Of a DNA stretch of 64,000 bases, positions 30,900-42,889 are shown piece after piece. Origin of the DNA: Macrostomum hystrix (Eukaryota; Platyhelminthes; Macrostomidae); the NCBI GenBank assembly GCA_950097015.1, contig CATNEN010000003.1, forward strand, positions 8,354,501-8,418,500, written 5' to 3'. The notes beneath the pieces are model-generated. The model saw only the letters and a program-made list of their open reading frames with translations. It made no database searches and was not told the origin of the DNA. Both the position numbers and the translations under genes were made by a program. Every line of letters starts with the position of its first letter. The first letter of the stretch is position 1.

Positions 30900-31248
30900 T
30901 TGGATGTGGGCCATGAGTAGTGGCACATAATTTCTGACTGTAGACCTGCAGCCAGCGAGGAGGCAATTCTGCCCATTTCGCTGACTCCTGGGCACACACG
31001 CACATAGATACTGTACGCAGGCATACGCTCACACAGGTTTGTATATCTGCCCTGACTCTCTAATTGTCAGGCAGTGTACACTCTCACTGTGCCTTGTAGG
31101 TTGGCCATCAAGGGCGTAAATTGCACAAGTCACCAAGCCTTCTCTCCGCGGCTGCGCCTCAAATGAATGTGGCCTCACCGCGGAATCGAGCTCAGAGACC
31201 TTGGTGCGAGAGGCGCACGAGTTAACCGCTCTGCCACTCACCCTCCTG
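30900..31248 (-). repeat. tRNA-derived SINE (family of 52.36 kb), minus strand
   Basis: The minus strand starts with a tRNA-Leu/Ser-like head (AGTGGCAGAGCGGTTAACTC, B box GAGCTCGATTCCGCGG). It continues with the body AGTGTACACTGCCTGAC..., GTCAGGGCAGATATAC and AGGAGTCAGCGAAATGGGC as in the 52362 copy. Confidence 0.8.
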
Positions 31249-32154
31249 ATTACTCTAAAGGGTTATTCGTCTAACAAAATGTATCTGCAGCATCGATGAT
31301 GCTTTGAAACTGACTGCTTTCCAGAACTAAGCAGGCTAGAAAAAATGCATGCAGTCCTTTTGAAAGTGTACTCGCTCCAGTGCTTGAAATCTTCTAGCTT
31401 CTATTTTTTCGTGATGCTGCGACGCAGAGCTCAGGAAAAATATTCCAAACGTTTTTATCTTTCATCGACTCGGGTGACTGCGGTGAAGTGGCATTGTTCC
31501 GGATCACTCTGCAGTAATTGGTAACTGATAAAGAGCTGTCTGCCATTACCACTTCGCTGCACAAAACAGTAGCGATTATACTTTTTCATTTGGAAAGCAC
31601 AGGATACTTTTTTCAGGAACGCGGGTTAAAAAAATTCTATTTGTAGGCCAAATGGCGACCAGAATATCCTTAAAAAGAAAATCATAACTAACAGTTTTTG
31701 CACACTGCTTCGCAAAACTAATCCTCTAAGTTAGCGATCAACCATTGTTCGGTTTGAGCATGTTTTTTTTGCATATTTTTGCGTTTAATTTCAACAAAGC
31801 TGAGGTTCAATTTAGACAATTTGAAATTCAAATTAGACAAACTGCAGTCAGGTGTTTATTTTGGAAATAATTTTTAACTTTCTTCTTCTCCCATGGCTAG
31901 ATTTGGTTGGATTATTAATACGTTGAATTATCCACATTTGGATCTGCTAATCCAGACCAAATTAATCATCACTGATCCCTTCAGTCCGGAAAAGATCACA
32001 CCAGTTAAAAAAGTTTCCCTTAAAATATTCACTCGGACTCTTAGGCATATATTTTCTGTGCACCAACAAGTTTATCCTCAAATTTTATTAAACAGGCATA
32101 ATTAAACGAGCACTGTGGTTGCGGTAGTTAAATCGACTACACAATTTTACCCCC
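31249..32154. other. No gene seen
   Basis: AT-rich intergenic DNA; short open frames without recognisable content. Confidence 0.3.
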
Positions 32155-32640
32155 AATTTCAACCCCCGGTGGCTACAACCCCTGTGACTACAACCCCTGT
32201 GGCTACAACCCCTGTAGCTACAACCCCTGTGGCTACAACCCCTGTGGCTACAACCCCTGTGGCTACAACCCCTTTGGCTACAACCCCGTCTAGCTACAAC
32301 CCCCTCTAGCTACAACCCCCTATAGCTACAACCCCCTCTGGCTACAACCCCCTCTAGCTACAACCCCTGTGGCGACAACCCATGTGGCTACAATCCCTGT
32401 GGCTACAACCCCTGTGGCGACAACCCATGTGGCTACAACCCCTGTGGCTACAACCCCTGTGGCTACAACCCCCTCTAGCTACAACCCCCTCTAGCTACAA
32501 CCCCCTCTAGCTACAACCCCCTCTAGCTACAACCCCCTCTAGCTACAACCCCCTCTAGCTACAAGCCTACAACCCCCTCTAGCCACAACCCCTGTGGCTA
32601 CAAACCCCTGTGGCTACTAACCCTGTGGCAACAACCCCTG
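32155..32640 (+). repeat. 15-16-bp minisatellite (GGCTACAACCCCTGT)
   Basis: Two variants of one unit are arranged in blocks: GGCTACAACCCCTGT (15 bp) and AGCTACAACCCCCTCT (16 bp). The second is clustered at 32290-32350 and 32465-32585. Confidence 0.92.
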
Positions 32641-32764
32641 TCTTAGCATTGATCAAAGCACTGCCCGATCTTAAAGGCAAAATGTAGGACAGAATGTACG
32701 TGTAACCAAGCTGGCGAACTAAAGCAATAAATTAAAAAGTTAAGCAGCCTGCTCCAGGACGTTA

Positions 32765-32830
32765 ACAATATTTTCCCGAGCTGAGACTCGAACTCCAGAT
32801 GTCTCGGTTAGAAATCCAAAGCAATACCCA
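32765..32830 (-). pseudogene. tRNA-like sequence
   Basis: The minus strand has a B box GGAGTTCGAGTCTC preceded by TTTCTAACCGAGACATC, as in the anticodon/T-arm half of a tRNA. The acceptor side is not preserved. A tRNA pseudogene or SINE head is likely. Confidence 0.4.
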
Positions 32831-33443
32831 ATATTTTAAATCTTAGCTTCAAAGCAACAACAGCAACAACAACAAAAAGCGAAGCTCCATTGTCAGATTG
32901 CGCGCTGCAGAATCAGAGAGAAACGACTTTACCGTATCGCCCTAGTTGCGCCACTTATTTATAAAAAATAAAATTACTGTTGGGTATGAAGCTTTTTGAA
33001 TATTACTCGTACTAGTCAAATTTTGGTTTCTGAATTTTAATAAGTAAAGGAGAACTACTTATCGTTTATCCTACTTTGAGTAGTACTTAATTCCAGATAT
33101 ACTCGTACATGTTCATCTTTTAAAGCAGCTTTCGTTATCGCTACCGCTAATTTCGCTATTGTTCTTTAACGCTGCAAAGAAGACCAGACAATAGACTCTA
33201 TTCCAGACTGCTAAGCTGATAAGTAATCTTGTAAAGCAATGTTTCTGTACTGTATTAATTGGCTTAAACCAATAAATAAACCTATTAAGGTGCAATTCGT
33301 ACTTGGTCTAAAACTAAAACTACAGACCGCTGTAGATAATTGCTATTCCATCCCATCAAATCTAGTGCTTCATCTGATTGGATCGTGTGACTGTGTGCCA
33401 CAGCCCACTAAATATATCAGCAGCTGTCACATGTTCCCCACAG
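32831..33443. other. No gene seen; upstream region of lectin copy B
   Basis: AT-rich DNA with a CAACAACAGCAACAACAACAA run near 32850-32875. The last 100 bp are the likely promoter area of the downstream gene. Confidence 0.3.
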
Positions 33444-33476
33444 CATAAAAGGAGAACTGAATCTGTTTAGTCAGTA
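33444..33476 (+). promoter_or_regulatory. TATA box and initiator of lectin copy B
   Basis: CATAAAAGG at 33444-33452 is followed 25-27 bp later by TCAGTA (33471-33476), an initiator-like match. This places the start about 40 bp upstream of the ATG at 33514 and gives a short leader. Confidence 0.5.
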
Positions 33477-33513
33477 GGCTGAAACAAGCTGCTGTCTTTT
33501 ACAATAAAGCAAA

Positions 33514-34248
33514 ATGGAACTGCCACTACTGCTGCGGCTGCTAGTTCTTCCACTATTCTGCTCTTCACTGGGGAATGTCTGCGAGTATTATAGGGTTGTC
33601 GGCCTGCTTTGCATCCGGCCTGCGTTCACAAGAACCATGTTCCACGTTCGTTCCAAGATATTGTGCTCTGACTGGTGCAGCAGGGAGCACCATTGCCAGG
33701 CCTTCACCATGGCTGACGGTCCGTGTCAGCTGTTCGTGTTCGACAAGTGCAGCAAGTCGGTGAGGGACTGCAGCTGCTCCAGGAGAGGCCAGGTGTTTGT
33801 GAAGCAGCAGCCGGGACTCGAGGCTGGCCAGCTGTGTCCGACTGGCTACGGAGACGACCTGTGCGGAGTGAAGTACAAGCTGTACTCTGGCACTGGGAAC
33901 TGGTCGATGAGCAGGCAGAAGTGCGAGTCCGAGAGCGGTCTGGTGATCATGGCCGATGTGACCGACGCTTCCGAGATGAGCCGTGTGGACCAGATCTACT
34001 CAAGCTACAGTGCTGGTCTGAATTTCTGGCTGGGAGGCTTCCGTCCTGATGGCAACCCGACTGGCGGTTGGCACTGGGTCGCCTGCAACATCAGCCTTGA
34101 CGCCAGCCTGTGGGGCAGCGGAGAGCCGAACAATGGCAACCAGAATGCGGTTTATCGATCCAGGCTTCACACCCAGCTCGCAGATGCGCAGTGGAATGAC
34201 GCCAACGTGCCTCGGGTTCTGTGCGAATGCGCCTCTCCTTTCAACTGA
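33514..34248 (+). CDS. Secreted PAN/apple + C-type lectin protein (copy B)
   Basis: A single exon of 244 codons. A strongly hydrophobic signal peptide (LPLLLRLLVLPLFCSSLG) leads a PAN/apple-like segment whose first part (CEYYRVVGLLCIRP...) is unrelated in sequence to copy A. From CQAFTMADGPCQLF onward it is nearly identical to copy A through the CTLD, with EPN and WND retained and the same CECASPFN end. A TATA box and initiator precede it and an AATAAA follows near 34271, so it looks like an intact, expressible gene. It would be a secreted sugar-binding protein. The abrupt switch from divergent to identical sequence suggests conversion or exon shuffling with its relatives. Confidence 0.85.
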   Translation: MELPLLLRLLVLPLFCSSLGNVCEYYRVVGLLCIRPAFTRTMFHVRSKILCSDWCSREHHCQAFTMADGPCQLFVFDKCSKSVRDCSCSRRGQVFVKQQPGLEAGQLCPTGYGDDLCGVKYKLYSGTGNWSMSRQKCESESGLVIMADVTDASEMSRVDQIYSSYSAGLNFWLGGFRPDGNPTGGWHWVACNISLDASLWGSGEPNNGNQNAVYRSRLHTQLADAQWNDANVPRVLCECASPFN

Positions 34249-36044
34249 ACCGCCTGGTTCAGTGCAAAGGAATAAAGTCGCACTGCTTGGAAGGCCACCG
34301 GATCGACGGTGGTCTTTGATTCCGTCCTCTGCTTGGAGATCTTGTGGCTGTCCAAAACAAATGAACATCAAATGTTTGTGGGCTATAGAATCGTATTTAT
34401 GCTAAAAAACGAACCCCTGCATGTTAACGATTATAACAAATACGAGCCAATTAAAAATAAAATGATTCAAATCTTCGCAACATCTGTGGCCAAGTAAACG
34501 AGTAGGGAAACTGCGATTTAATCATGTGAATCAGTATATACTCGTATCGTGATTAGCCAGGTAATAACAAGACGAAAAATACTGTTAGCTGTTGAAATCC
34601 TCGTAAATCCTTAACTTCGTTGCAATGTAATAACAAGGGGATTATGCGCATCTTTAAGTAATATAACTCGGCGTATTTACTTGTGTCCATCACATTAGTG
34701 CACGTCAGGAGCTACTTGAAGTAGCATCTGCATCATTTAACCCTGATACACAAATACTAGAATAAAAATAGTGCTTAGAACTATAAAATTTTTCTTAGTA
34801 AATGTTTGTTAAAATAAGCTGGATCTAAAATATATATTTTGTAATAAAATTTTGTTGCCAATTGCTAATAAAAAACTGTATAAGCAAGGAATTTTTTGAG
34901 AGGAAAGTCATCTTCTAGTGCCTTCGGGACAACTTTCCTTGCAAACAAGTGAACAAACACACCACTTAAAATCCGAGGAAAGGAGAAAGAAAAGGTTTTT
35001 GAGAATTAGTTCTTCAGAATCTTTACCTGAGCAGAGAGAGTATTCAGAGAGTGAGAAAGATTTACCTGAACAGGAGAGTTCAGAGGATATAAAGACAGTG
35101 GACCTGAATAGAATATTTAGAGGATAACCAAAGTACTCGTAATTCCCGAAGAAGTATTTTCGGAGAGTATAAAATACTCAGATTTCGGAGTCTATCTATA
35201 GGTGTTAAAAGGCCTATTGCTGTGACCCTCTAATCCACAGGTACTCCTGACGGATTGAGTGCATAACCGGTGCCAAAAGACCTCTCAGGCCACGTATACA
35301 CATACAAGAGAGAGAAAGAGAGAGAAACGCTGCCCTAGAAAAATAAAAGTGCATTTAGTAGTATAAATAAGTAATATCCTAGGAACATTCCTCTGATAGC
35401 AGTCCCTTCTGCTAAGTGGCAGCGCTAGTGACTTTAGTAACTAGAAGGTAAGATTGGTATCGATGAGAGTAGAGACAGTAATAGTGAGAGTGTAACATTA
35501 CAGTCGAGAATATTAAAGAGAGAGCCCTGTAGTAACAGCAATTCTGACTGTCATTAATCACTCTCTGGGAGCTGGAACGTAGCCAAACACCTGGGGTCCC
35601 AAAATCGCATAATTTATGACAATGAAGATGTATTAATAGAAGAAAACTTCCTGAAAATTTCTCAGTTTAATTAGTAAATTTTTTATAAATTTAATTGTCT
35701 GTTAGCACGCGCAGCAATGGTTTTGGTTTTTAAGCCTAACAAGGCATGCATCATGAGAGACAGGTGACGGTTTGAAGTTTGGAGGTATAGGCAGCGTAAG
35801 GAAGAATGCCTGAAACTGGCTTATGCATAAACATGGTTAACATTGCTTACAATTTTAAAATTTTACATTTAATTGGTGCCCGAAAATAGCATGCAACTTC
35901 TTATTCAACCCTAATTTTCATTGATTGGATTTTATTTCTGATAAAACTAATGATTTGAAAAGCTGCAAATGATCATCAAGATCATTCAACATTGTATTGA
36001 ATAAGCATCAACAACTATATATCCATATCTACAGCAATAGATCT
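34249..36044. other. No gene seen
   Basis: After the lectin poly(A) signal (AATAAA near 34271) the sequence is AT-rich. A GA-rich, charged open frame at 34918-35127 has no recognisable content. There is a GAGAGAGAAAGAGAG run near 35308-35325. Confidence 0.3.
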
Positions 36045-36200
36045 CTATTCAAATGGTGACAAGCACTCGCATAGACCTGAAATATTTCAATTCGTCTCTG
36101 CCAGGTCGCAGAGAAACCTGGCTGCGAATGTGGCGTCTTCAGAGCCGCCATTGTTGTTCGGTTCCATGCTGCCCCACAGTCCGCTGTCGATGCCCGGTGG
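36045..36200 (-). pseudogene. C-terminal CTLD piece of broken lectin copy C
   Basis: The minus strand reads SGLWGSMEPNNNGGSEDATF, then RFLCDLAETN, a TGA at 36089-36087, and NISGLCECLSPFE with a stop at 36045. It aligns with the LWGSGEPNN...WND...CECASPFN end of the intact copies. The TGA sits exactly where the Trp of WND should be. The matching N-terminal part is about 1.8 kb upstream (38.05-38.6 kb), separated by two minisatellites. Confidence 0.7.
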
Positions 36201-36839
36201 GACATTACTATACGCCCCCTCTGTACGCCCCACCCTGCGCCCCCCGCCGCGCGCCAGGCGCCTGGGCGTACGGTTTGGCCAACGGCGCAGGGTAACTAAA
36301 ATTCGGCGCAATTTCCTCACAGTCTACTGTTAGTAGGCTGTGCTGTATTTTTTGAGCGCCGTAAAAAGCCTAGCAGCAGGTCCGCTCCTGCCCAGCACCT
36401 CCGCTCGCCACGCTGCCCCCTCCCTCCTGACCATGTACTTTTCATACGTATGTTTCATTTTGTTGTATGCATGCCGTATATACTCGTATAAAGCGGCAGT
36501 CACTTTAAATAAATACGAGCTCGTAATATTGAACATGCTCATGTTAATTTTCTATTCGTCACCGCTATAAATGGTTTACGAATATGTCTCTTCTAGTCTC
36601 ATTAAATACTTTTGACGCAGCTAAAGGTACAAATTTATTATCAAGTTCAAAGCGAATATGCATATGAAACATGTTATAAAGCGCATTCAGAAAGTGAAAA
36701 GCCACGATTGAAAAGAAGAGTAACAGAAGAACATAAATCATTTATATTGCAATGTTTTAGAGTGTCATCATGCAAAGACAGTACGGTGTTTCGTTTTTAA
36801 GTAAATACAAAGCACGAAAATTAGTCCAAATTTTGTTCC

Positions 36840-37030
36840 TGTCATGCCAGCTCTGCCAGTCGTCCCTGCCATGCCACCTGCGCCAGTCGTCCGTGATGCC
36901 ACCTGCGCCAGTTGTCCCTGTCATTCCACCTCCGCCAGTTGTCCCTGTCATGCCACCTCCGCCAGTTGTCCCTGTCATGCCACCTCCGCCAGTTGTCCCT
37001 GTCATGCCACCTCCGCCAGTCGACCATGTC
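36840..37030 (+). repeat. 24-bp minisatellite (CCTGTCATGCCACCTCCGCC)
   Basis: About eight copies of a 24-bp unit containing GTCCCTGTCATGCCACC; the 5' copies are more diverged. As the unit is a multiple of three, long proline-rich frames stay open on the plus strand, but they have no gene context. It lies in the interval that separates the two halves of lectin copy C. Confidence 0.85.
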
Positions 37031-37354
37031 TGCGCTTGAGATTCCACTAGCTCCTCCGAACATCCGAAAAAGTCGTCAGTGTCGCACGCAAAACCAGTGG
37101 ATATGTCCTGTTAGGTCGGATAAGTTGGAGGATAAATAAGTCAAGAAAAGGTTGGGGTTACTGACATTGGATTACAGTGATTGATTATCGATAATAGTGA
37201 TTGATAATCGACTGGGGTTATTTATTGTACTGAGATAGGTAGATGTGTGTGCGTGAAAGAGAGAGACATGGATAAAAAGAGAGAGTGGACAGACAAAACA
37301 GATTGTAACTAAAAATGAATAACTTGACTTTTAAACAGCAAAAATATAACATGA

Positions 37355-38055
37355 GGGTTCATGAGGATGAGAATCTAGGATGAGAATCGAGGATGAGAAT
37401 CTAGAATGAGAATCTAAGATGAAAATCTTGGATGAGAATCGAGGATGAGAATCGAGGATGAGAATCGAGGATGAGAATCTAGAATGAGAATCTAAGATGA
37501 AAATCTTGGATGAGAATCGAGGATGAGAATCGAGGATGAGAATCGAGGATGAGAATCTAGGATGAGACTCTTGGATGAGAATCTAGGATGAGAATCTAGG
37601 ATGAGAATCTAGGATGAGAATCTTGGATGAGAATCTAGGATGAAAATCTTGGATGAGAATCTAGGATGAGAATCGAGGATGAGAATCTAGGATGAAAATC
37701 TTGGATGAGAATCTAGGATGAGAATCGAGGATGAGAATCTAGGATGAGAATCGAGGATGAGAATCTAGGATGAGAATCTAGGATGAGAATCTTGGATGAG
37801 AATCTAGGATGAGAATCTAGGATGAGAATCTAGGATTAAAAATCTTGGATGAGAATCGAGGATGAGAATCGAGGATGAGAATCTAGGATGAGAATCTAGG
37901 ATGAGAATCGAGGATGAGAATCTAGGATGAGAATCTAGGATGAGAATCTAGAATGAGAATCCAGGATGAGAATCTAGGATGAGAATCTAGGATGAGAATC
38001 GAGGATGAGAATCTAGGATGAGAATCTAGGATGAGAATCTAGGATAATCGATGGA
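37355..38055 (+). repeat. 13-bp minisatellite (GATGAGAATCTAG/GATGAGAATCGAG)
   Basis: About fifty copies of a 13-bp unit with alternating variants ATCTAG, ATCGAG and ATCTTG. Multi-unit blocks recur, giving a higher-order pattern (for example 37385-37450 and 37460-37530). The array ends inside the lectin coding sequence, at the codon where copy C breaks off. Confidence 0.92.
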
Positions 38056-38620
38056 TAATCGATGGACACCACTGCAGGCCACCCAACGCCAGCCACCGTC
38101 GGGTTCCGCACTCCCCAGTGTCTGAAAGCCGCCAACCCACAGCCAGACGCCTCTAGCAGTCGTGTTGTAAATGAGTCCAATGTGAGACAACTCACTGCTG
38201 CTTGTCACATCGGCGAAGATCAACAAACCGCTCTCGGACTCGCATCTTTGTCTCTGCACTGACCAGCTCCCTGTGGGCTGCACCATGTACTTCACTCCGC
38301 ACAGGTCGTCTCCGTAGCCAGTCGGACACAGCTGGCCAGCCTCAAGTCCCGGCTGCTGCTTCACAAACACCTGGCCTCTCCTGGAGCAGCTGCAGTCCCT
38401 CACCGACTTGCTGCACTTGTCGAACACGAACAGCTGACACGGACCGTCAGCCATGGTGAAGGCCTGGCAGCGCTGCTGCCTGCTGCACATCATCGAGCAC
38501 TCGATCTCCGATCTGAGTTTGACCATGTGCCAGTCGAGTTTGCAACAGCAGTACCGGCAGCTGAAGCATTATTTTCAAAGTCATCGTTTTTATCACATAT
38601 TGCGCAATCGCCATAGTTTT
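38046..38620 (-). pseudogene. N-terminal part of broken lectin copy C
   Basis: On the minus strand a signal-peptide-like MLQLPVLLLQTRLAHG (near 38575) lies in a different frame from the rest, so a frameshift lies near 38530. Then follow ECSMMCSRQQRCQAFTM and the block through LCGVKY that is nearly identical in all copies. A divergent CTLD half follows (WSVQRQRC, VWLWVGGF, WRWVAC). Coding similarity stops within a few codons of WRWVAC, where the 13-bp minisatellite begins. The remaining C-terminus lies at 36200-36045. Whether the gap is a real intron or an insertion is open, but the TGA in WND and the frameshift make the copy non-functional. Confidence 0.7.
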
Positions 38621-38639
38621 AAGATGAGTAGCTCGTTTT

Positions 38640-39291
38640 GATGTAATCATGCAGCTCTAAGTCATAAAAATTGTCTAGATAGCTATTTATTCTGCTTAAA
38701 AGAAAACTTAGAAATGCAACGTTTTTTTCTCGCAGGTAAAATCCTTATTGGTCGGAGCAACACCAGCAAATATGTATGCTTCTACATATGTAGTGAATTT
38801 TTGAGAGAAAAGTACGACAAAATTCTAAAATTTTTCGTAACATAGCAGTAGCACATATGCACACGCTCATGCTGTTACGTAAATGTACAGAATTTAAATA
38901 TAGAATGGGATTCAGGATAAAGATTCTTACGTATAGATAAAAATATGCTCAGAACTATTTCACTTTTAAGGCTTTTCTGTGTATTCTGTGGCTTTTCTGT
39001 TGATGTGATATTTCTAATTTCTGAGTGTAGAATTTTCATTACCAATGTCCTAATGTTATCAACTAATGACGACAAAATTATCATATAGCTTCATGGGGAC
39101 CAAAGTTAACCTAGACTTTTCGCTTTGACCATAGACATGGGTCCGTCTAAGACTGTCAACTCCAAAGTAATTCGCCGAGGGGAAGAACGTGCCATTTTAA
39201 TAGCCGCACTGACCGACCAAAGGCGGCTATTTTCGGCTTTCAAGCGGAAATATTAAATTACTATTGTACGAGCATACGGTGTGACGGCATC
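38640..39291. other. No gene seen; upstream of glutamine-rich gene
   Basis: AT-rich DNA. Another GACCATAGAC motif lies near 39127. The 5' UTR and promoter of the gene at 39292 probably lie here. Confidence 0.3.
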
Positions 39292-41833
39292 ATGTCAAGC
39301 TACTGCCTCGCAGAGGCATTGAATAGGTCCTGTCCTAAGCAGCTCAGGCGGCACTGTAGCACATACCCGCGCGTCCTTAAAAAAAAAGGCGAGCCCTATA
39401 TCATATCTAGTATGCGACGCTGCAAAAAGGAAGTGATCAGACTACCTGTCAGGCCGTGGCATTCGCCTACCAGACTGTCAAAGCCTTGCCGCGCCACGCC
39501 GCCGACTAAAGATGTGAAGCCGCCGATGATTTTCAAGGATTCGGCAAGCGCTCTGCAGACTCGACCCCGAGGGAGGGCGACGAAAGATTTACCTCATCAG
39601 ATGCTCAGCGCCTCATTGCCATTCAGTCAAGCCAACGACACCGACGAAGACGTAAAATCGATCGGAACTTATTACAGCGTCACGGATAGTTTATCGGCCG
39701 ATCTTAACGTGACGAACGATTTGCTTTTCGAACGCAATGTCAACGGCAGCAATTCGTGTCGTCAAAAAAACCGACCTTCCAGTCGGCTAAAAAATGGATC
39801 GAAGCGTCACCAACGGCTGGATTGTAATGATTCAGACGACGGCTGGTGTTCACCGACACCCTCTTCCAGCACAGTCCATCACCAGAGCGATGCGCGAAGT
39901 GTGCATGTCTCGCTGAAGAGTGTGCAGCCAGAGCATGCCCAGTGCGCATCAGTGTCCAGGCGAGATGAACTCTGCGGCGGAAATGGCATCAAAGGTCAGC
40001 AGTTATTGGTTCAATGTACGAAAATCTCTAGTCTGTGTACGAATGTGTGCTCGATTTGTCTTTCAAATTAGCTCGTAGTTTAATAAATAAGAAGCTTGCC
40101 GATGTAGCTACCACTGCACTGCCCCGTCCCAATTTTCCGCCAATCCAGCTGCAGCTGCCAAGGTCAACTGCGTGGCGGACCAGCGCAGTCCGAGCCAGCG
40201 CAGCAGTCGCAGCGAGTCAGAAATCCGTCGAGAGGAATTGAAAGTCTGCAGCCAATGTCAGGAGTCACTAAGCAGCTGTGACAAAAGCTCTACAGAGAAG
40301 AGCAGCAAGAACGACCAAAATCAGGCTAAAGTTGCAAATATTGGCACAAACTGTGTCAGCGACCGGTCATCTTTATCGTTCAGCCGCGTGGAGATGAGCA
40401 GTTCTCAGGGGGTTGCAGAGACATTGCTGAGACTCCTGGCAGACTTACAAAACCATCAGCAGCAGCAGCAGCAACCTAAGCTGCCCCAGTTCGGTGAAGT
40501 CAATGAGTCAAGTGGAATGTCCAGTGCGATATTGGAATCCAAAGGGCTCAATTACCTCAACACTTTAGTCCAGTGTCAGCAGTTACCACTGCCTCAGCAG
40601 CAGCAACAGCAGTTACCACAACATGAGCAGCAGCAACAGCAGTTACCACAACATGAGCAGCAGCAACAGCAGTTACCACAACATGAGCAGCAACAACAAC
40701 AGCCGCAAATGCAGCTGCAGCCGCAGCAACAGCAGCCGCAACAACAGCAGCCGCAACAACAGCAGCCGCAGCAACAGCAGCCACAGCAACAGCAGCCGCA
40801 GCAACAGCAGCCGCAGCAGCAGCAACTGCAGAAACAGCAGCTAGAGCAACAGCAGCTGCAGCAACAGCAGCCGCAGCAACAGCAGCCACAGCAACCGCAG
40901 CAGCAACAACAGCAACAGCAGCAATTAATGCGAGAACAGCCTCAGCAACATCAGGCACAACAGAGGTCTTATCAATTGTTGACATCGGAGTTTGATCAAA
41001 ATCAAATTATCTCGGCACGGCAGCAAGTTTTTAGTGCCAATCAAAATCTGCAGCAGCAGCATCAAACAGTGGAACAGAACTCCCTGATGCAAAAGTCGCT
41101 ATCTTTGCACCAAGATGAATTAATCAGTTCGGCCACAGCCAACTCCACCCCATACATTCAGCAATATAATATGTCACAGCAGAACGTACAGCATCAGCGG
41201 CAGCAGCAGCAGCAGAATTTTTCCGAAAATCAACAATATAATGAACTGCCGAATCATTTCGAGCAGCAGCATCAACACGAGTATCAGCACTACCAGAGAC
41301 GTCCGAAAAAGGCAATTTTTCGACCGGGTCGCCACCTGTTCGGCCCTAGCAGATCAAACTCCATCTACTCGCTGAGCCAATCACATCTCGCCTCCAGCCA
41401 CTCCAATTGCGCTCGCGAAGAGGAATTTGTACTTATATCAGACGACCTAGTCCACCGGTCCGCAATCGGCTGCTCGGAGACTGGCGAGGTCACTGGTGGC
41501 GTCGAAAAAATTCGCGACCGAATTTTTCATCAAAGCGATGGCTCTGACGGCGAAGTTGGTAGCAGTGCCATCGGTTGCAGCAATAACGCTGGCAACAGCG
41601 GCTTTGGCAGTATAAAAATGCATGAAAAGCATCGGCAGCAAGTTCAAGACCAGCTTGCTCAGAAGGAGCAGAAAGTGGAATCGATCTCGACTGAGTCGTT
41701 CTGTTCCTCTCGCTACGGAAGGCTGAAGACGCCGGAGATTTGCAAGCATGGCTTTCTCTCCATGTTGAGGCAGAACATTACTCTGGGCCGGCTGCATAGT
41801 CGGGCAAAGCTGAGAAACCCCAGGCGCAGATGA
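39292..41833 (+). CDS. Glutamine-rich (polyQ) protein, two exons
   Basis: Exon 1 (39292-39994, ATG start, donor AAAG|GTCAGC) joins in phase 1 to exon 2 (40149-41833, TGA). The acceptor follows a pyrimidine-rich stretch. This gives 795 residues. Exon 1 is basic and Ser/Pro-rich. Exon 2 begins with a small cysteine cluster (CSQCQESLSSC), then a leucine-rich helix (ETLLRLLADLQN). Between about residues 335 and 495 comes a long Gln tract built of CAG/CAA with interspersed QLPQHE and QPQQQ modules. The C-terminus is Ser-rich with RYGRLKTPE and a basic end. I do not recognise a family. PolyQ proteins of this type are often transcriptional or RNA regulators, but no DNA-binding domain is visible. An upstream exon cannot be excluded. 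Confidence 0.7.
40450..40930 (+). repeat. In-frame polyglutamine tract (CAG/CAA)
   Basis: Interrupted CAG/CAA repeats inside exon 2 of the glutamine-rich gene. Two nested minisatellite periods are visible: a 30-bp unit encoding QQQQQLPQHE (about 40590-40690) and 15-bp units encoding QPQQQ (40715-40815). CAA interruptions are frequent, which stabilises such tracts. Confidence 0.9.
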
Positions 41834-42889
41834 AAATTAGACCTCGATGCCAGGATACGAAACGCCCGCTGGCTTGACCCAGTCGAATTGTCGCATGCCT
41901 CCTTGGAAACTATGTTTACTGTCGATCAGCTCTTCATGAGTTGAAATATTGTGTTGAAACACTTTTTGAGACAGAAGCGCCAAGAATCGCTTATTTCATT
42001 AACTCGCGAATTCTACTACATCAGCATCGCCTCCTAAAATCCTTACGGCATCTTTTTCGATTTGTTGCAATGTAACTTCTTTACATGGTGCACGCACTCA
42101 TGTTTTTTAGCGCGAATGGCGTGCCGTTGCAGTGTGGCTATGAGCCATTATTTTTCATCTCTAGAAACTTGTTATGCCAATATGCATTAAAATAATTTTT
42201 ACCTTATTTTTTGTCATGCACGCATGAGTTGTTAAACACCGTACAGGTCGAAGCTTGCCAACTTGTGATGGTCAATCAAACGCTTTCCTAAGACGAATAG
42301 CTCGTGCCTAGAGTTTATACATTTGCGTACCTCGCCCTGGTTGCGTGCCAATTCTTGCTGGACTAAAAAATGTTAAAACACTTAACTGTCTCAATCTGCA
42401 TTACGTTTAATTAAATAATTTTTAAATATATAAGTTAACCTACAGGTATCTCGTTTATTTTATTGAGCAACAAAACTTATCTTTAACTAATTTAAGTAAT
42501 TTCACCCCGAGAAGACTGATTGTATTTTGTCTTTAATCCCTAAAAACCTCCCAATCCTGCTATATACGAGTGTACTTAATCAACTCGATTAAGAATTTTT
42601 TCCTTAAAAGTCCAAAAGACCCACAGACCAACGTCGTGTATCGCTATTTTGATTTACAAATAAGGTGAAAGTTCTTTATCGAGATGAATAAATTAAACTA
42701 CACATGGAGGTATTTCAAATACCTACTGCCTACGTCACGCGATAGTTCCAAAACCGAATGATTTCTCGTGAAAGTCCACCAGAATAGATAAAAAATTTCC
42801 GAAGGCTTGAGTGCTCCAAGCCACAGCTTGAGATTGTATACTTCCTGACGATAAGAAAGTCATGCACGTACTGCAAGACCCTCCGCACG
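41834..42889. other. No gene seen
   Basis: 3' flank of the glutamine-rich gene, AT-rich. At 42828-42880 a stretch resembling the SINE body of 52.36 kb (TTCCTGACGATAAGAAAGTC) suggests an old fragment. Confidence 0.3.

Noticed and set aside
33723-34049. 108-codon alternative frame conserved in lectin copies A, B and D
   Set aside because: It overlaps the CTLD coding frame in all copies; its conservation follows from the near-identity of the copies, and it has no recognisable domain.
36087-36089. TGA as selenocysteine in lectin copy C
   Set aside because: The position is a conserved tryptophan in all relatives and the copy is otherwise broken; a nonsense mutation is simpler.
36770-37039. Proline-rich 89-codon frame
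   Set aside because: Entirely made of the 24-bp minisatellite; no start context, splice or homology support.
40557-40985. Ala/Val-rich minus-strand frame
   Set aside because: Antisense of the CAG/CAA polyglutamine tract.
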